A stretch of 64,000 nucleotides of DNA, taken from positions 1 to 64,000 of the IMG/VR virus record IMGVR_UViG_3300021378_000020; one strand, given 5' to 3'. Under the pieces are notes generated by a model. The model was given only the letters and a program-made list of their open reading frames with translations. It did no database searches and was not told the DNA's origin. The stretch is from a virus. Position 1 is the first letter of the stretch. Each line of letters starts with the position of its first letter. The position numbers and the translations under genes are program-made. Shown here piece after piece: positions 33,356-42,650 of this stretch.

Positions 33356-36300
33356 TTATACGTCAACGTAAGAAGCAGATACCGATACTACTGCACCAGC
33401 AATTACCGATGTATAAGTCAATTCAACACTTGAACCATTGATCTGAACATCAGTATCACCCAACGCGTTGGAACCTGTGAATAGGATACCATATTCAGTG
33501 ATGTATGGGTTTGTGCCGTCATGAATAACTAGACATTCGCGAGTTTCAAATTCGCCATTGCTTTCTACAGTAACGATGTACTTGGCAGAACGATATATGG
33601 TTTTATTGAATGCAGAAACTACTGTAGCAGAAGTTCCAGCAATAACGTCATTACCCTGCTCAAATACCTTGATGTTGTCCGCAAGAGTTTCTAGACCAAC
33701 AGACTTAGGATCTAGTACACCAACCGAGTTAGTAGACTGAGCGATTACAACCGCCTGTGTACCGACTGGAAGTGCAGCATTGAAGGTGATTTGTTGTGCA
33801 ACAGCATCAATCGAGTAGTGAACCGATGGATCCTGAATAACACCACCAACGAATACCATTGCGTTAACTTCTTGAGTGTAGAAGTCCAAAGCAAACGTAG
33901 ACTGTGCACCGTCACCAGAGATGACCTGACGTTTTGCGTCATTGAATGCCAACGTGGAAGGGTCAACAAGTTCCATAGCAGAACCGTCAGTCTTAACACG
34001 AGCAACAAAACCGTTCTTATCTACTAGGTCTGTATCGACAACGTCTTCCAACTCAACGAACTTCTTACCAGTTGATACTGACAGAACACCAGATGTATTG
34101 TTGTAAGATACATTACCTTCACCGTCTACGTCTGTGACCGAGATTGAAGCACGTGCACGAGCAGGAGTGAAGTATTCGTTATCACCTTCGGAAAGGTTAG
34201 TGGTTGAGAATACAGAGATATGTTGAGCAGCAAGACCGCCGTCCAATTGACCTTTGTTCACTGCGTCAGAAGAGAGCGTACCGTTTGCAAGACCACCGAT
34301 CTTGTTATCGGACATGTCCAGTACGCCAAACATTGCGTCGCCAGACTTGCTTACTTTACCGTCGATTTGAGTCTGTAGACCCGCATCGGCAGCAGCAAAC
34401 TCACCACGAATCAAACCATCTTGGGTTGCACGAGTAGTTGCTTCAGTTGTTAGGTCAGCAGCATTTGTTGCGATGTCTGTTTGGTTCTGAGTAATCAGAC
34501 CAGTTAGAGTACCATCGGCAGACTGGAATGCAGAGACGATTTCAGTTAGTGAATCTAGAGCAGCAGAGTCAGTGTTCGACGTAATGAAGTCAATTTGAGT
34601 CTGTAGTGAACCTTCAACACCTTGTGCGCGTGATGACTCATCAGAAATCGCAACAGCGTTTGCAGTGATTAGTACACCGTTTGCAGCTTCAGCAGCAGTC
34701 GCACGACCAACTTCTGTTGCTAGGTTAGTTGTTAGTACACCTTCAGCAGCAGTAGCACGAGCAACTTCAGCATCCATTTGTGATTGCAAGTTTGCATCAC
34801 CAGCGATACGAGCGTTGTCACCAGACTTGATTGCAGCGTCTAACTTTTTGTCTGCATCTGCTAGAGATGTAGATAGGTCAATATAGTTAGTAGTTCCACT
34901 ATCTGGAGAAGCGTAAGTACCGTCAGCATTTAGACCAGCAGCAAGTTGAGTTGCAGTCATTTCTGTTTCAAGTACAGTAGCACGAGAATCAAGAGCGTTA
35001 TCAGCAACTTGACGTGAGTTTGCTTCTGTAGAAATCTTACCGTCTAGTACGTTATCTGCATTGTCACGTAGAGTTGCTTCGTTAGCAACGATGCCGTCTG
35101 CATAAATCTTAGCAGTAGCCTCAGCATCATCTGCTTCTGATTCCGCATAAGACTGAGCAGATGCAAGAACAGCAGCGTCACGAGCAATGTAGTCCGCTTG
35201 GTCAGTTACACGATGTGCAGCTAGGTCAGAACGGATTAGTGAATCAGCGGCAGTTCGGTCAAGAATTTCTGTAGCAAGTGCGTCACTGTCTGCGTCTGCA
35301 CGAAGAGAGGCAGTTGCAATGGCAGAGGTGTTAACATTAACTTCAGAGTGAAGTTCATCGATTGCACCAGTGATAGACTGAGCAGTAGTATCAAATACAC
35401 CGTCACCCAACTTAGTTTCTAGAGCGTCAATGTCTGCTTCGTTAACAGTTAGACGACCACCTTGTAGTGTCTGTTCTGTTTCAAGAGCAGTAGCACGAGT
35501 TTCTAGACCAGTAGCACGACCTTCAACATTGTCCATCTCAACTTGTAGAGTAGCAACTTTACCAGTTTCTGCATCTAGTTGAGTGTGGAGTTCGTTTACA
35601 GCTGTAGTAACATCAGTAGCAACAGTTGCAAGAGTTGAAGAACCCATCTGAGTTTGTAGAGTATCAACATGACCTTCTTCTGTAGAAACACGTGATTCTA
35701 GTGAAGTTGCACGACCTTCTACTGCGTCCATTTCAGACTGTAGAGTGTCTACATTTGCTTCTTCTGTAGTAACACGAGCAGCAAGAGCAGCAAGAGCAAG
35801 AACATCTGCGTCAATCTCACCATGCAATTCATTGATTGCAGCTGATAGGTCAGATGCTACAGTTACTAGGGTTGCAGTACCTTGTTTAGCTTCTAGTGCA
35901 TCGATGTCTGCTTCATTAGCTGTTAGACGACCGTCTTGTTCTAAGTCTTTCGCTTCAGTTGCAGTGGAACGAGATTCTAGTGAAGTTGCACGAGATTCTA
36001 CGTCAGTTGCACGTACTTCTAGTGCATCGATGTCTGCTTCGTTAACAGTTAGACGACCAGAGTTTGCAGTAATGATGTTTTGAATGTCTGAGTCAGCATC
36101 TTCGAACGCAGCAACGATTTCTTGAAGTGTATCGAGAGTCTCTGGAGAAGTACCGATGATTGCATCAACACGACCAGTTACACTGTCAACGTCTGTACGT
36201 AGACCTGCTTCAACACCAGTTGCACGAGTTACTTCAGCAGTAATCTGTGATTGGTTGTCTGCATGGTCAGCAGCTTGTAGAGTTTGTAGAGCAAGAATCT

Positions 36301-38830
36301 CACCGTCATTTGCGGTGATTTGCGCTTGGTTTGAATCAACGTCTGTACGTAGACCAGCTTCGATACCAGTTGCACGAGTCACTTCAGCACTGATTGCTAG
36401 TTCGTTAACTACTTCAGCAGCCTTAGCACGTGTAACTTCAGCAGTGATTTGTGCTTGGTTATCACTATGGTCAGATGCCTGAAGAGTTGCAAGAGCAAGA
36501 ATATCAGAATCGTTTGAAGTGATTTGTGCTTGGTTTGAATCAACATCAGTACGTAGACCAGCTTCGATACCAGTTGCACGAGCGATTTCTGAAGTGATTT
36601 GAACCTGTAGGTCTGAGTCAGCATCTTGGAAATCTGTGATAGCACCATCTACACGTAGGTCTAATGCAGCTTCTGCCGCTAGAGCACGTGCTCGTTCAGT
36701 GTTAATCGCACCTTGGTTAGCTGAGATGTTTACAGTATTAGTGTTAACGTCTGTACGTAGACCAGCTTCAACCGCTTCTGCACGTTGACGTTCTGTAACA
36801 ACAGCAGTAGCATTAATAGCTTCCGCAGCAGTAGCACGAGCAACTTCAGTGGTGATTTGTGACTGTAGACCAGAATCACCAGCAATACGACTAGCAATTT
36901 CAGAAGTGATTTGACCTTGTAGGTCTGAATCGCCAGAATGACGAGCAACTTCTTCTGCACGTAGGTCGATTTCATTCTGTGCAGCAAGAGCTTCAACAGA
37001 ATCCATATCACCTTCTAGTACTGTAGTACGTAGAGATAGTGCATTGTCAGCAGCCAAACGAGTTGCTGCTTCAGCAGAAACCTGTGCGTCTGTGTATGCA
37101 GTTGCCTGTGTTTTAGCAGTTGCGATACGAGCAGTAACAGTGTTACCAACAGTACCGTCTACAGATGCGTCACCGATAAGTGCAGCGTCTTGTGCGTCAG
37201 CATGTGCCTGTGCAGCTGCCTGATGAGAATCTGCCTCTGCGTCAGTGTATGACTTAGCAGATGCAAGTGTTGCAGCGTCAGCAGCAATTCGAGCAGCTTC
37301 TTCAGCAGTAATCTGTGATTGTAGACCAGTGTCCGCAATTGCACGAGTTGATGCTTCAGTGTCGATGTTGGTTTGTAGAATGCCTTCAGCAGCTTCTGCA
37401 CGTGCTTTCTCAGTAGAGATTGCAGTAGTGTTAGAAGAAACAAGAGCAGACATATCGCTATCAGCATTTTGGAATGCAGAAACGATTTCTGTTAGTGAGT
37501 CTAGTGCAGCTGAGTCAGTATTCGAAGTGATGAAGTTGATTTGGTTCTGCAAATCAGTATCTTGTGCAATTCGTGCAGCTTCTTCTGTGTTAATGTTACC
37601 TTGTAGAACTACTTCAGCAGCAGTAGCACGAGCTTCTTCTGCATCAAGTTCAGTCTGTAACGCAAGGTCACCAGCAACACGTTCGAGTTCTTCAACAGTT
37701 AGTTCTGCTTCTGCCTTTGCGACTGCTTCTGCTTTTGCAGTTGCAATGCGGTCAGTAACTGTATTGTTTGCAGTACCATCAACAGTAACGTCACCGATGA
37801 GTAGGTCATCATGCGCCTTTGCAGATACTAGAGTTGCAGCATCTCCAGAAATGATGTCAGCGCCTAAATCAGTACGAACCTGAGTATCGGCAATAGCACG
37901 TGCGTTAATTTCGTCTTGTAGGTTTTGTGCGTTTGCAGCTTCTGCACCAGTAGCACGAGCAATTTCGTCTGCAAGATCCTGAGTAAGGACACCTTCAGCA
38001 GAAGTCGCACGACCAACTTCAGAAGTAATCTGAGACTGGAGTGATATAGATGTTGCTTCTTCAGTTGTTAGACGTGCAGATAGTGCACCGTCAGCTAAAA
38101 TACGTGCAGTCTCTTCAGCAGTAAGCAATGAAGTGATTGCAACTTCAGCAGCAGTAGCACGAGCAGTCTCAACAGAAATCGCAGTTGCGTTTTCAGTTTC
38201 TTTGCTGATTGCACGAGAAACTTCGGAAGTGATTGCAGCAGAGTTAGCAATAATTGAAGCAGATAGTACGTCATCCGCGTCTTCGAACGCTTTGATTACT
38301 TCTACGAACGAATCGATTGCAGCTGAATCAGTATTGCTTAGGATGTCATCGATACGACCAGAAAGAGCTGTATCAGCAGACTGATATGCCGCTTCCATTG
38401 AATCTTCCCGAGCTTTCGCACGAGTTTCTTCAGCACTGATGTTTGATTGTAGTGTAATATCCGCTTGTGCACGTGTTGATGCTTCAGCATCAATATTAGA
38501 CTGTAGTAGTTGTTCTGCAACTGTCGCACGGCTTGTTTCTACCGCTACCGCATCCGCGATATCTTGAGCAACTGCAGCCTGAGCACGCTCAGGTGTAAAA
38601 TACTGATTGGCACCTTCTTGCAAATCATCCGTTGAGAATGAAGAGAAGAACGCGTCTGCTGTAATCTTCTTTAATGAGTCTGAACCGACATCATAGAGAA
38701 GCGTAAAACAGTCCGCTGGGTTTACCATATCTGTAAGGGTTGATTGTCCCTGTACCGCACTTTCGTCTAGTTTGGTATTGATTACCGCTTTATCGGCTAG
38801 TGCTGGGGATTTAATCTGCCTAAATGCCAT
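33356..38830 (-). CDS. Giant coiled-coil tail fibre protein
   Basis: An 1824-residue protein, nearly all of it Ala/Glu/Asp-rich heptad-type repeats ('EEARATAAEV', 'LQGNINTEEAARIA', 'SNTDSAALDSLTEIVSAFQNADS'), which predicts a very long trimeric coiled-coil shaft. Near the N-terminus 'STDDLQEGANQYFTPERAQAAV' in pieces is echoed near residue 1550 by 'STTNLSEGDNEYFTPARARA', the common fibre 'EG-x-N-x-YFT' unit. The C-terminal 250 residues are globular and include 'AMVFVGGVIQDPSVHYSI', a fold seen in many fibre and appendage proteins. The ATG has TAGGAG upstream. Likely a long fibre or whisker. Confidence 0.85.
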   Translation of the reverse strand: MAFRQIKSPALADKAVINTKLDESAVQGQSTLTDMVNPADCFTLLYDVGSDSLKKITADAFFSSFSTDDLQEGANQYFTPERAQAAVAQDIADAVAVETSRATVAEQLLQSNIDAEASTRAQADITLQSNISAEETRAKAREDSMEAAYQSADTALSGRIDDILSNTDSAAIDSFVEVIKAFEDADDVLSASIIANSAAITSEVSRAISKETENATAISVETARATAAEVAITSLLTAEETARILADGALSARLTTEEATSISLQSQITSEVGRATSAEGVLTQDLADEIARATGAEAANAQNLQDEINARAIADTQVRTDLGADIISGDAATLVSAKAHDDLLIGDVTVDGTANNTVTDRIATAKAEAVAKAEAELTVEELERVAGDLALQTELDAEEARATAAEVVLQGNINTEEAARIAQDTDLQNQINFITSNTDSAALDSLTEIVSAFQNADSDMSALVSSNTTAISTEKARAEAAEGILQTNIDTEASTRAIADTGLQSQITAEEAARIAADAATLASAKSYTDAEADSHQAAAQAHADAQDAALIGDASVDGTVGNTVTARIATAKTQATAYTDAQVSAEAATRLAADNALSLRTTVLEGDMDSVEALAAQNEIDLRAEEVARHSGDSDLQGQITSEIASRIAGDSGLQSQITTEVARATAAEAINATAVVTERQRAEAVEAGLRTDVNTNTVNISANQGAINTERARALAAEAALDLRVDGAITDFQDADSDLQVQITSEIARATGIEAGLRTDVDSNQAQITSNDSDILALATLQASDHSDNQAQITAEVTRAKAAEVVNELAISAEVTRATGIEAGLRTDVDSNQAQITANDGEILALQTLQAADHADNQSQITAEVTRATGVEAGLRTDVDSVTGRVDAIIGTSPETLDTLQEIVAAFEDADSDIQNIITANSGRLTVNEADIDALEVRATDVESRATSLESRSTATEAKDLEQDGRLTANEADIDALEAKQGTATLVTVASDLSAAINELHGEIDADVLALAALAARVTTEEANVDTLQSEMDAVEGRATSLESRVSTEEGHVDTLQTQMGSSTLATVATDVTTAVNELHTQLDAETGKVATLQVEMDNVEGRATGLETRATALETEQTLQGGRLTVNEADIDALETKLGDGVFDTTAQSITGAIDELHSEVNVNTSAIATASLRADADSDALATEILDRTAADSLIRSDLAAHRVTDQADYIARDAAVLASAQSYAESEADDAEATAKIYADGIVANEATLRDNADNVLDGKISTEANSRQVADNALDSRATVLETEMTATQLAAGLNADGTYASPDSGTTNYIDLSTSLADADKKLDAAIKSGDNARIAGDANLQSQMDAEVARATAAEGVLTTNLATEVGRATAAEAANGVLITANAVAISDESSRAQGVEGSLQTQIDFITSNTDSAALDSLTEIVSAFQSADGTLTGLITQNQTDIATNAADLTTEATTRATQDGLIRGEFAAADAGLQTQIDGKVSKSGDAMFGVLDMSDNKIGGLANGTLSSDAVNKGQLDGGLAAQHISVFSTTNLSEGDNEYFTPARARASISVTDVDGEGNVSYNNTSGVLSVSTGKKFVELEDVVDTDLVDKNGFVARVKTDGSAMELVDPSTLAFNDAKRQVISGDGAQSTFALDFYTQEVNAMVFVGGVIQDPSVHYSIDAVAQQITFNAALPVGTQAVVIAQSTNSVGVLDPKSVGLETLADNIKVFEQGNDVIAGTSATVVSAFNKTIYRSAKYIVTVESNGEFETRECLVIHDGTNPYITEYGILFTGSNALGDTDVQINGSSVELTYTSVIAGAVVSVSASYVDV

Positions 38831-38894
38831 TAGGTTATCTCCTAGGATTGAGTTATTAGTTTTTTCTGAATATAATTAAACGTTTAATAATATA

Positions 38895-39254
38895 CTAACG
38901 AAATTTAATATAAATGTCCGTTCCAATTGGAGGGATCTCAAAGAACTGTATAGTGTTGTCGATGGTTGCGTAAATTTCTTCGGGGTGTTGAAGAACATCA
39001 TTCACCCATACGTCAATCAAATCATCGCGAGATGGGGTGCCATTCAAAGTAAACAATGCAGTGTCGCCTGGAGCAGTGATCGATTGTGCCTCCGGAATTA
39101 CTGTTCTACCACTTGTAGACGATGAAGTGCCTTCGATAAGGTCGAATAATATGGTTTCTTGGCCGGGTGTTGACTCAACCTCTTGTTGCTTAGACTTAGC
39201 TAAGTTAAATAAGCTTTCGGCAAGTACCCGATTAAACGACTTGTTATTGATCAT
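38895..39254 (-). CDS. Small fibre-associated structural protein
   Basis: A 119-residue protein; the second half ('DDLIDVWVNDVLQHPEEIYATIDNTIQFFEIPPIGTDIYIKF' in pieces) is the same kind of small beta domain as at the C-terminus of the 1824-residue fibre ('GGVIQDPSVHYS ... ITFNAALPVGTQAVV'). The N-terminal third is helical and charged. A late promoter lies 38 nt upstream. Probably a minor fibre or connector. Confidence 0.65.
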   Translation of the reverse strand: MINNKSFNRVLAESLFNLAKSKQQEVESTPGQETILFDLIEGTSSSTSGRTVIPEAQSITAPGDTALFTLNGTPSRDDLIDVWVNDVLQHPEEIYATIDNTIQFFEIPPIGTDIYIKFR

Positions 39255-39291
39255 ATTGAGGCGATACTATAGGATGGTTAATATACCCCTT

Positions 39292-39299
39292 TATTTATA
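39292..39299 (-). promoter_or_regulatory. T4-type late promoter
   Basis: Exact TATAAATA on the minus strand, 38 nt before the ATG of the 119-residue protein; probably also serves the 1824-codon gene. Confidence 0.83.
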
Positions 39300-39323
39300 A
39301 CTAAAGGGAACTTGACTAGATAA

Positions 39324-40211
39324 TTAATTTTGCATCAATTGTTGCAACATAGTCTTGATCTCTTGGACATCGCTGTCTAATGAGTCAAGTCTAGTATTAA
39401 CGTCATCTAATTCAGTTTGAGTTGGTATAGTTTCACCATTTAATGTGTAGTGTCCAAGAAGTTGAACACCAGAATTATCCAGAACGAACCTATCATCGTT
39501 CAGATGTTGTATTTTAAACTTACTATCATTGAAACCTAAATGCTTGATGATAGTATCAACGCTATTATGATAGAATCTAGTTTCTTCGTTTGTTCCTACT
39601 GAGAATGAAAAGTGGTCATCCAAAATAAGGTCATTGCCAAGAGAAACTCCGGTTGAGTTGTAGGCGGCTACTTGAACAACTTGTTCCTCGTCTACAACGT
39701 GGGTTAGGGAAATAGTATTCCCGTCATCAGCAACATAGTCCATTCCTTGATGGAGTAGAACACCGTTGAGATATACTTGAATCCTTGATGCGTTATCGGG
39801 GTTAGGGTCATACGTAAGCACATCTCCCGAATCATCTGCTCCGGCAACTACCTCTAGTGTTCCATCTGAAGTATAGATATATGAGTTGAAAGTAGTAGTG
39901 GCAGAAAGATTGTCGGTGCCAGTACCAATCTCGACGATTGTCTGTATCCCACCATCATACTCTCGTTTGATATAGAGCTTGCCATCTTGGGTGTTAATAC
40001 CAATCTCACCCAATTTCAACTCATCGATTGCTGGAATATCACCAAGTCCGTCAAAAGTCTTAATATTACCACGACCTCCGGATATGACACTACTAACAGG
40101 TCTCCCAACGGTGACTCTTCTTACTTTAGTTGTGCCACTACCCACCCCACCAATTTTCTTGACTAGGGTTTCACTTTCAGTTCCAGATGTAGAGACCTTC
40201 CTTATAGGCAT
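39324..40211 (-). CDS. Tail fibre-like structural protein
   Basis: A 295-residue protein with three visible parts. A fibre-type N-terminus has 'ELKLGEIGINTQDGKLYIKR' (about 64-83), the phrase that starts many phage fibre modules. The small beta domain 'IQVYLNGVLLHQGMDYVADDGNTISL' in pieces (about 142-167) is shared with its neighbours. A C-terminal coiled coil ('TRLDSLDSDVQEIKTMLQQLM', in pieces) should trimerise. Exact role in the virion is unknown. Confidence 0.75.
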   Translation of the reverse strand: MPIRKVSTSGTESETLVKKIGGVGSGTTKVRRVTVGRPVSSVISGGRGNIKTFDGLGDIPAIDELKLGEIGINTQDGKLYIKREYDGGIQTIVEIGTGTDNLSATTTFNSYIYTSDGTLEVVAGADDSGDVLTYDPNPDNASRIQVYLNGVLLHQGMDYVADDGNTISLTHVVDEEQVVQVAAYNSTGVSLGNDLILDDHFSFSVGTNEETRFYHNSVDTIIKHLGFNDSKFKIQHLNDDRFVLDNSGVQLLGHYTLNGETIPTQTELDDVNTRLDSLDSDVQEIKTMLQQLMQN

Positions 40212-40218
40212 GGTATTA

Positions 40219-40575
40219 TTACCTTGTTACCGAAGGATTGACTTTTATTTTACCTTCTAATACTCGCTCTATGATAGTATTGCCTTCTGTGTCGACATAA
40301 CTTATCTCGACATCATAGACATACCTACCGCGAGTAGATAGTAAATCGGTTTGAATGTTAGTTAGGGATATAGTAACGACGCCATTGGTCGAAGGTTCTG
40401 CGACAATGGCCGTAAAGTCAACAGTACTGTCGGCATCGCTTCTGAAGGTTTTCTTCATCTTAGCAGCAACCGAAAACCCTGTTAGGTCTTTTGTTGATTG
40501 GTCTGGATCTACTAATTCTATTTGCAGAGCAAAATCAGAACCTTGATCAATTGTGAAATCTTCGTAAGTTGCCAT
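40219..40575 (-). CDS. Small Ig/BppU-like structural protein
   Basis: A beta-rich protein of 118 residues starting at the ATG at 40575, with GAGG just upstream; a TTG at 40584 is less likely. 'TIDQGSDFALQIELVDPDQSTKDLTGFSVAAKMKK' in pieces has the pattern 'D-x-G-x-x-F ... DLTG-x-x-x-x-x-K', common in small baseplate or fibre N-terminal domains (DUF2479/BppU-like). A late promoter lies 41 nt upstream. Confidence 0.65.
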   Translation of the reverse strand: MATYEDFTIDQGSDFALQIELVDPDQSTKDLTGFSVAAKMKKTFRSDADSTVDFTAIVAEPSTNGVVTISLTNIQTDLLSTRGRYVYDVEISYVDTEGNTIIERVLEGKIKVNPSVTR

Positions 40576-40615
40576 ATTCCTCAAAACCTTAAACAGTTTA
40601 TATAATGTCTCTCTC

Positions 40616-40623
40616 TATTTATA
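40616..40623 (-). promoter_or_regulatory. T4-type late promoter
   Basis: Exact TATAAATA on the minus strand in the gap before the small structural gene at 40219-40575. Confidence 0.83.
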
Positions 40624-40652
40624 ACCGTTTAAGGTTTGAGGTATGAACTATT

Positions 40653-41360
40653 TTATTCAGCAGAAGAAATGTCTGCTAGAACCATCTCACGGAAGTCGTC
40701 TGATGCTTCTGACCAGTCGAAAACGTAAGATACTGTGCAACGCCAATCTTCTGTAGAAGCGGCATGGTACATAACCTTACCCTCTTCACCATAGTGACCG
40801 AAGTATGCTGCTTTGCATGTCCACTTACCCGCTTCGTCTTGACAACGGATGACTTCTTTAGTCTCAGGATGGATGTAGTCGAAGTAACCAGAACCATCTT
40901 CTGAGTATGAGAAGATTAGATTGAAGCCAGGAGCGTTAGCATTGTTGTGCCAAGAGATGAATCCCCCTGGCGGATATACTGCTGCAAGTGCATTATGTTT
41001 GACGGATAGGAAGTTCATCATCTTGTCGTTCAAGTCGCGAAGATGGTGAGTCATATCACGTTTAAAGATAGGATCTGCGTCCTTCTCAAACATCATGTGT
41101 GTTTTATCAGAAAGTTTGAAGTTATAACCAACGAGTTCGTCTGGGAAACCTTCGTGACTTACACCCTGAGCAACAATTTCGTCCATATGGACTGGGCCGA
41201 CGTAGTAGTTACGTTGACGTTTATGTTGAGCAGAATTCAAGTGACAATTTTTCTCAAACCCTTTCATGGTATGTAACTTGGAGTATTCGTTTAGAACCTC
41301 AAGTAGCTCAGGGTTATTAACCTCGACGTGCTTGAGATATTGGTCGTTTACCTGTGTCAT
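40653..41360 (-). CDS. 2OG-oxygenase-like protein with H-x-N motif (copy 2)
   Basis: Paralog of the protein at 12565-13209. Shared: 'YPPGGFISWHNNANAPGFNLIFSYSE' in pieces (about residues 133-158), 'YFDYIHPETKEVI', 'VMYHAAST' with the distal His, and 'WRCTVSYVFDW' with the Arg. The metal motif is H-N-N in both, not H-x-D. It has 235 residues, with an extra 20 or so at the N-terminus. Its start overlaps the end of the glycosyltransferase gene (4 nt), so oxygenase-like protein and glycosyltransferase are made together, next to the repeat protein at 42651-46613. Substrate unknown; modification of a fibre is a reasonable guess. Confidence 0.65.
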   Translation of the reverse strand: MTQVNDQYLKHVEVNNPELLEVLNEYSKLHTMKGFEKNCHLNSAQHKRQRNYYVGPVHMDEIVAQGVSHEGFPDELVGYNFKLSDKTHMMFEKDADPIFKRDMTHHLRDLNDKMMNFLSVKHNALAAVYPPGGFISWHNNANAPGFNLIFSYSEDGSGYFDYIHPETKEVIRCQDEAGKWTCKAAYFGHYGEEGKVMYHAASTEDWRCTVSYVFDWSEASDDFREMVLADISSAE

Positions 41361-42094
41361 ACGATTGGAGTATCCTTATTTAAACCCGCAGAGAAGTGAC
41401 GTATAATCACTGGCCCTGTTTCAGGTTTTGTGATCGCCCAATTAAGAGCGTTATAATAGTTCCACCTCAAGTCGTCATCGAAGATACCAACCTTGAGATC
41501 CTTATATTTTTCTTCTTTCTCAGTCAGCCACCAAAGGGAGAATTGATCCCACGATTTCAGGGAATCTGCATAACCTTTTGGCCACCAAGAATCGTTCATC
41601 TGTCTGAACGTTAAGTCCCACCAGTCATCCATGAACTCCCGAACAATTGGTTTGGACATATCATATAGACAAACAGCACCACATAATGTAAATTTAGAAA
41701 CACCTTCCGGAGTATCAAAATCACGTTCCGCGTAAATATAGTCGCGGTCGTCAGTGAGGGCAGTGAATACCACGTCGTGGTCTTTCATCTCATCCCACAC
41801 TTTGGTAATGTCTTCATGCTCGACTTCCATGTCAGCATCAATGTACATCGTTATATCGTATGGTGATTTTGCCATACCATATAACTTAGCTCGATAATGG
41901 TCGTCACATAAGATAATATCATCTGCGACATCACGACCACGGTCGTCTAGGAATCTTTCTTCTGTCACTAGACAGATTTTACATTCATCTTCTGGTTCGT
42001 AGTAGTCTCTAAGAGACTCCGCAAGATTGATTGCATACAAATAAAAGTTATGCTTCTTAGAAGCGACAATTATAAACCCTTTACTCTTTTCCAT
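41357..42094 (-). CDS. GT-A-fold glycosyltransferase (GT8-like)
   Basis: A 245-residue enzyme with the nucleotide-sugar 'DxD' metal motif in 'MYIDADME' (about 83-90) and an N-terminal 'GFIIVASKKHNFYLYAINLAESL' in pieces fitting a GT8-type start. A later 'WDQFSLWWL' and the end 'VIIRHFSAGLNKD' resemble the acceptor and His-metal regions. The ATG at 42094 (MEKSKGF) is chosen, overlapping the previous gene by 14 nt; the ORF opens at 42109. Acceptor unknown; its place among fibre genes suggests glycosylation of a virion protein rather than DNA. Confidence 0.72.
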   Translation of the reverse strand: MEKSKGFIIVASKKHNFYLYAINLAESLRDYYEPEDECKICLVTEERFLDDRGRDVADDIILCDDHYRAKLYGMAKSPYDITMYIDADMEVEHEDITKVWDEMKDHDVVFTALTDDRDYIYAERDFDTPEGVSKFTLCGAVCLYDMSKPIVREFMDDWWDLTFRQMNDSWWPKGYADSLKSWDQFSLWWLTEKEEKYKDLKVGIFDDDLRWNYYNALNWAITKPETGPVIIRHFSAGLNKDTPIV

Positions 42095-42542
42095 CGCTCT
42101 CGGCCTCAAGTTGATCTTGTAGAATCATGATTGACCACATATCTACTTCAATCTTTGATTTTGCTCGACGCAGTTTTGCCTTTAACTTTCGGTTTTTAGA
42201 GTTTTTGATTTCTTCTACTTCAAATGCTTCAATCTTGTAGTTGAATAACTTTTCAAGTTTACGTGCTTTCTGGTGTTCATTTTCACGTAGTTTATCTTCT
42301 TCAGCTTGTGCCTCCTTACGAACAACTCTATCTGTAGTTTCTTTATCGATAGAATCTTCGCCTAAGGCATCAATCACTTCATTAAACAATTCGTTCTCAC
42401 CACCATCCTTATCATGACGGTGTAAAAACATTTGTTGACGTGTAACACGACCAACATCATCTTCAAGTTCTAGGATACAGTTCAGTTCTTTCTTTTCTTC
42501 TGTTTCCCAGAAGGCATTATCCATCCATTGCTTACGACTCAT
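42081..42542 (-). CDS. Hypothetical charged helical protein
   Basis: A 153-residue protein rich in Lys and Glu with a long predicted helix or coiled coil from about residue 60 to 130 ('EAQAEEDKLRENEHQKARKLEKLF' in pieces). I recognise no family. It follows the tetrapeptide-repeat gene and its terminator and precedes the glycosyltransferase with overlap. A chaperone or scaffold for the neighbouring fibre is possible from its place and composition only. Confidence 0.7.
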   Translation of the reverse strand: MSRKQWMDNAFWETEEKKELNCILELEDDVGRVTRQQMFLHRHDKDGGENELFNEVIDALGEDSIDKETTDRVVRKEAQAEEDKLRENEHQKARKLEKLFNYKIEAFEVEEIKNSKNRKLKAKLRRAKSKIEVDMWSIMILQDQLEAESDGKE

Positions 42543-42589
42543 TAAATATCTCCAGAGAGTTCAATTCAAATTATAATGTATATAGTGTT

Positions 42590-42619
42590 AAGATAAAGCG
42601 GGTCAAGTGAATGACCCGC
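42590..42619 (-). terminator. Intrinsic terminator after the tetrapeptide-repeat gene
   Basis: GCGGGTCA-TTCACT-TGACCCGC on the minus strand (8-bp perfect stem), followed by TTTATCTT. Confidence 0.85.
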
Positions 42620-42650
42620 GTTATATCTTATTATACCACAGTAAGGGCGA

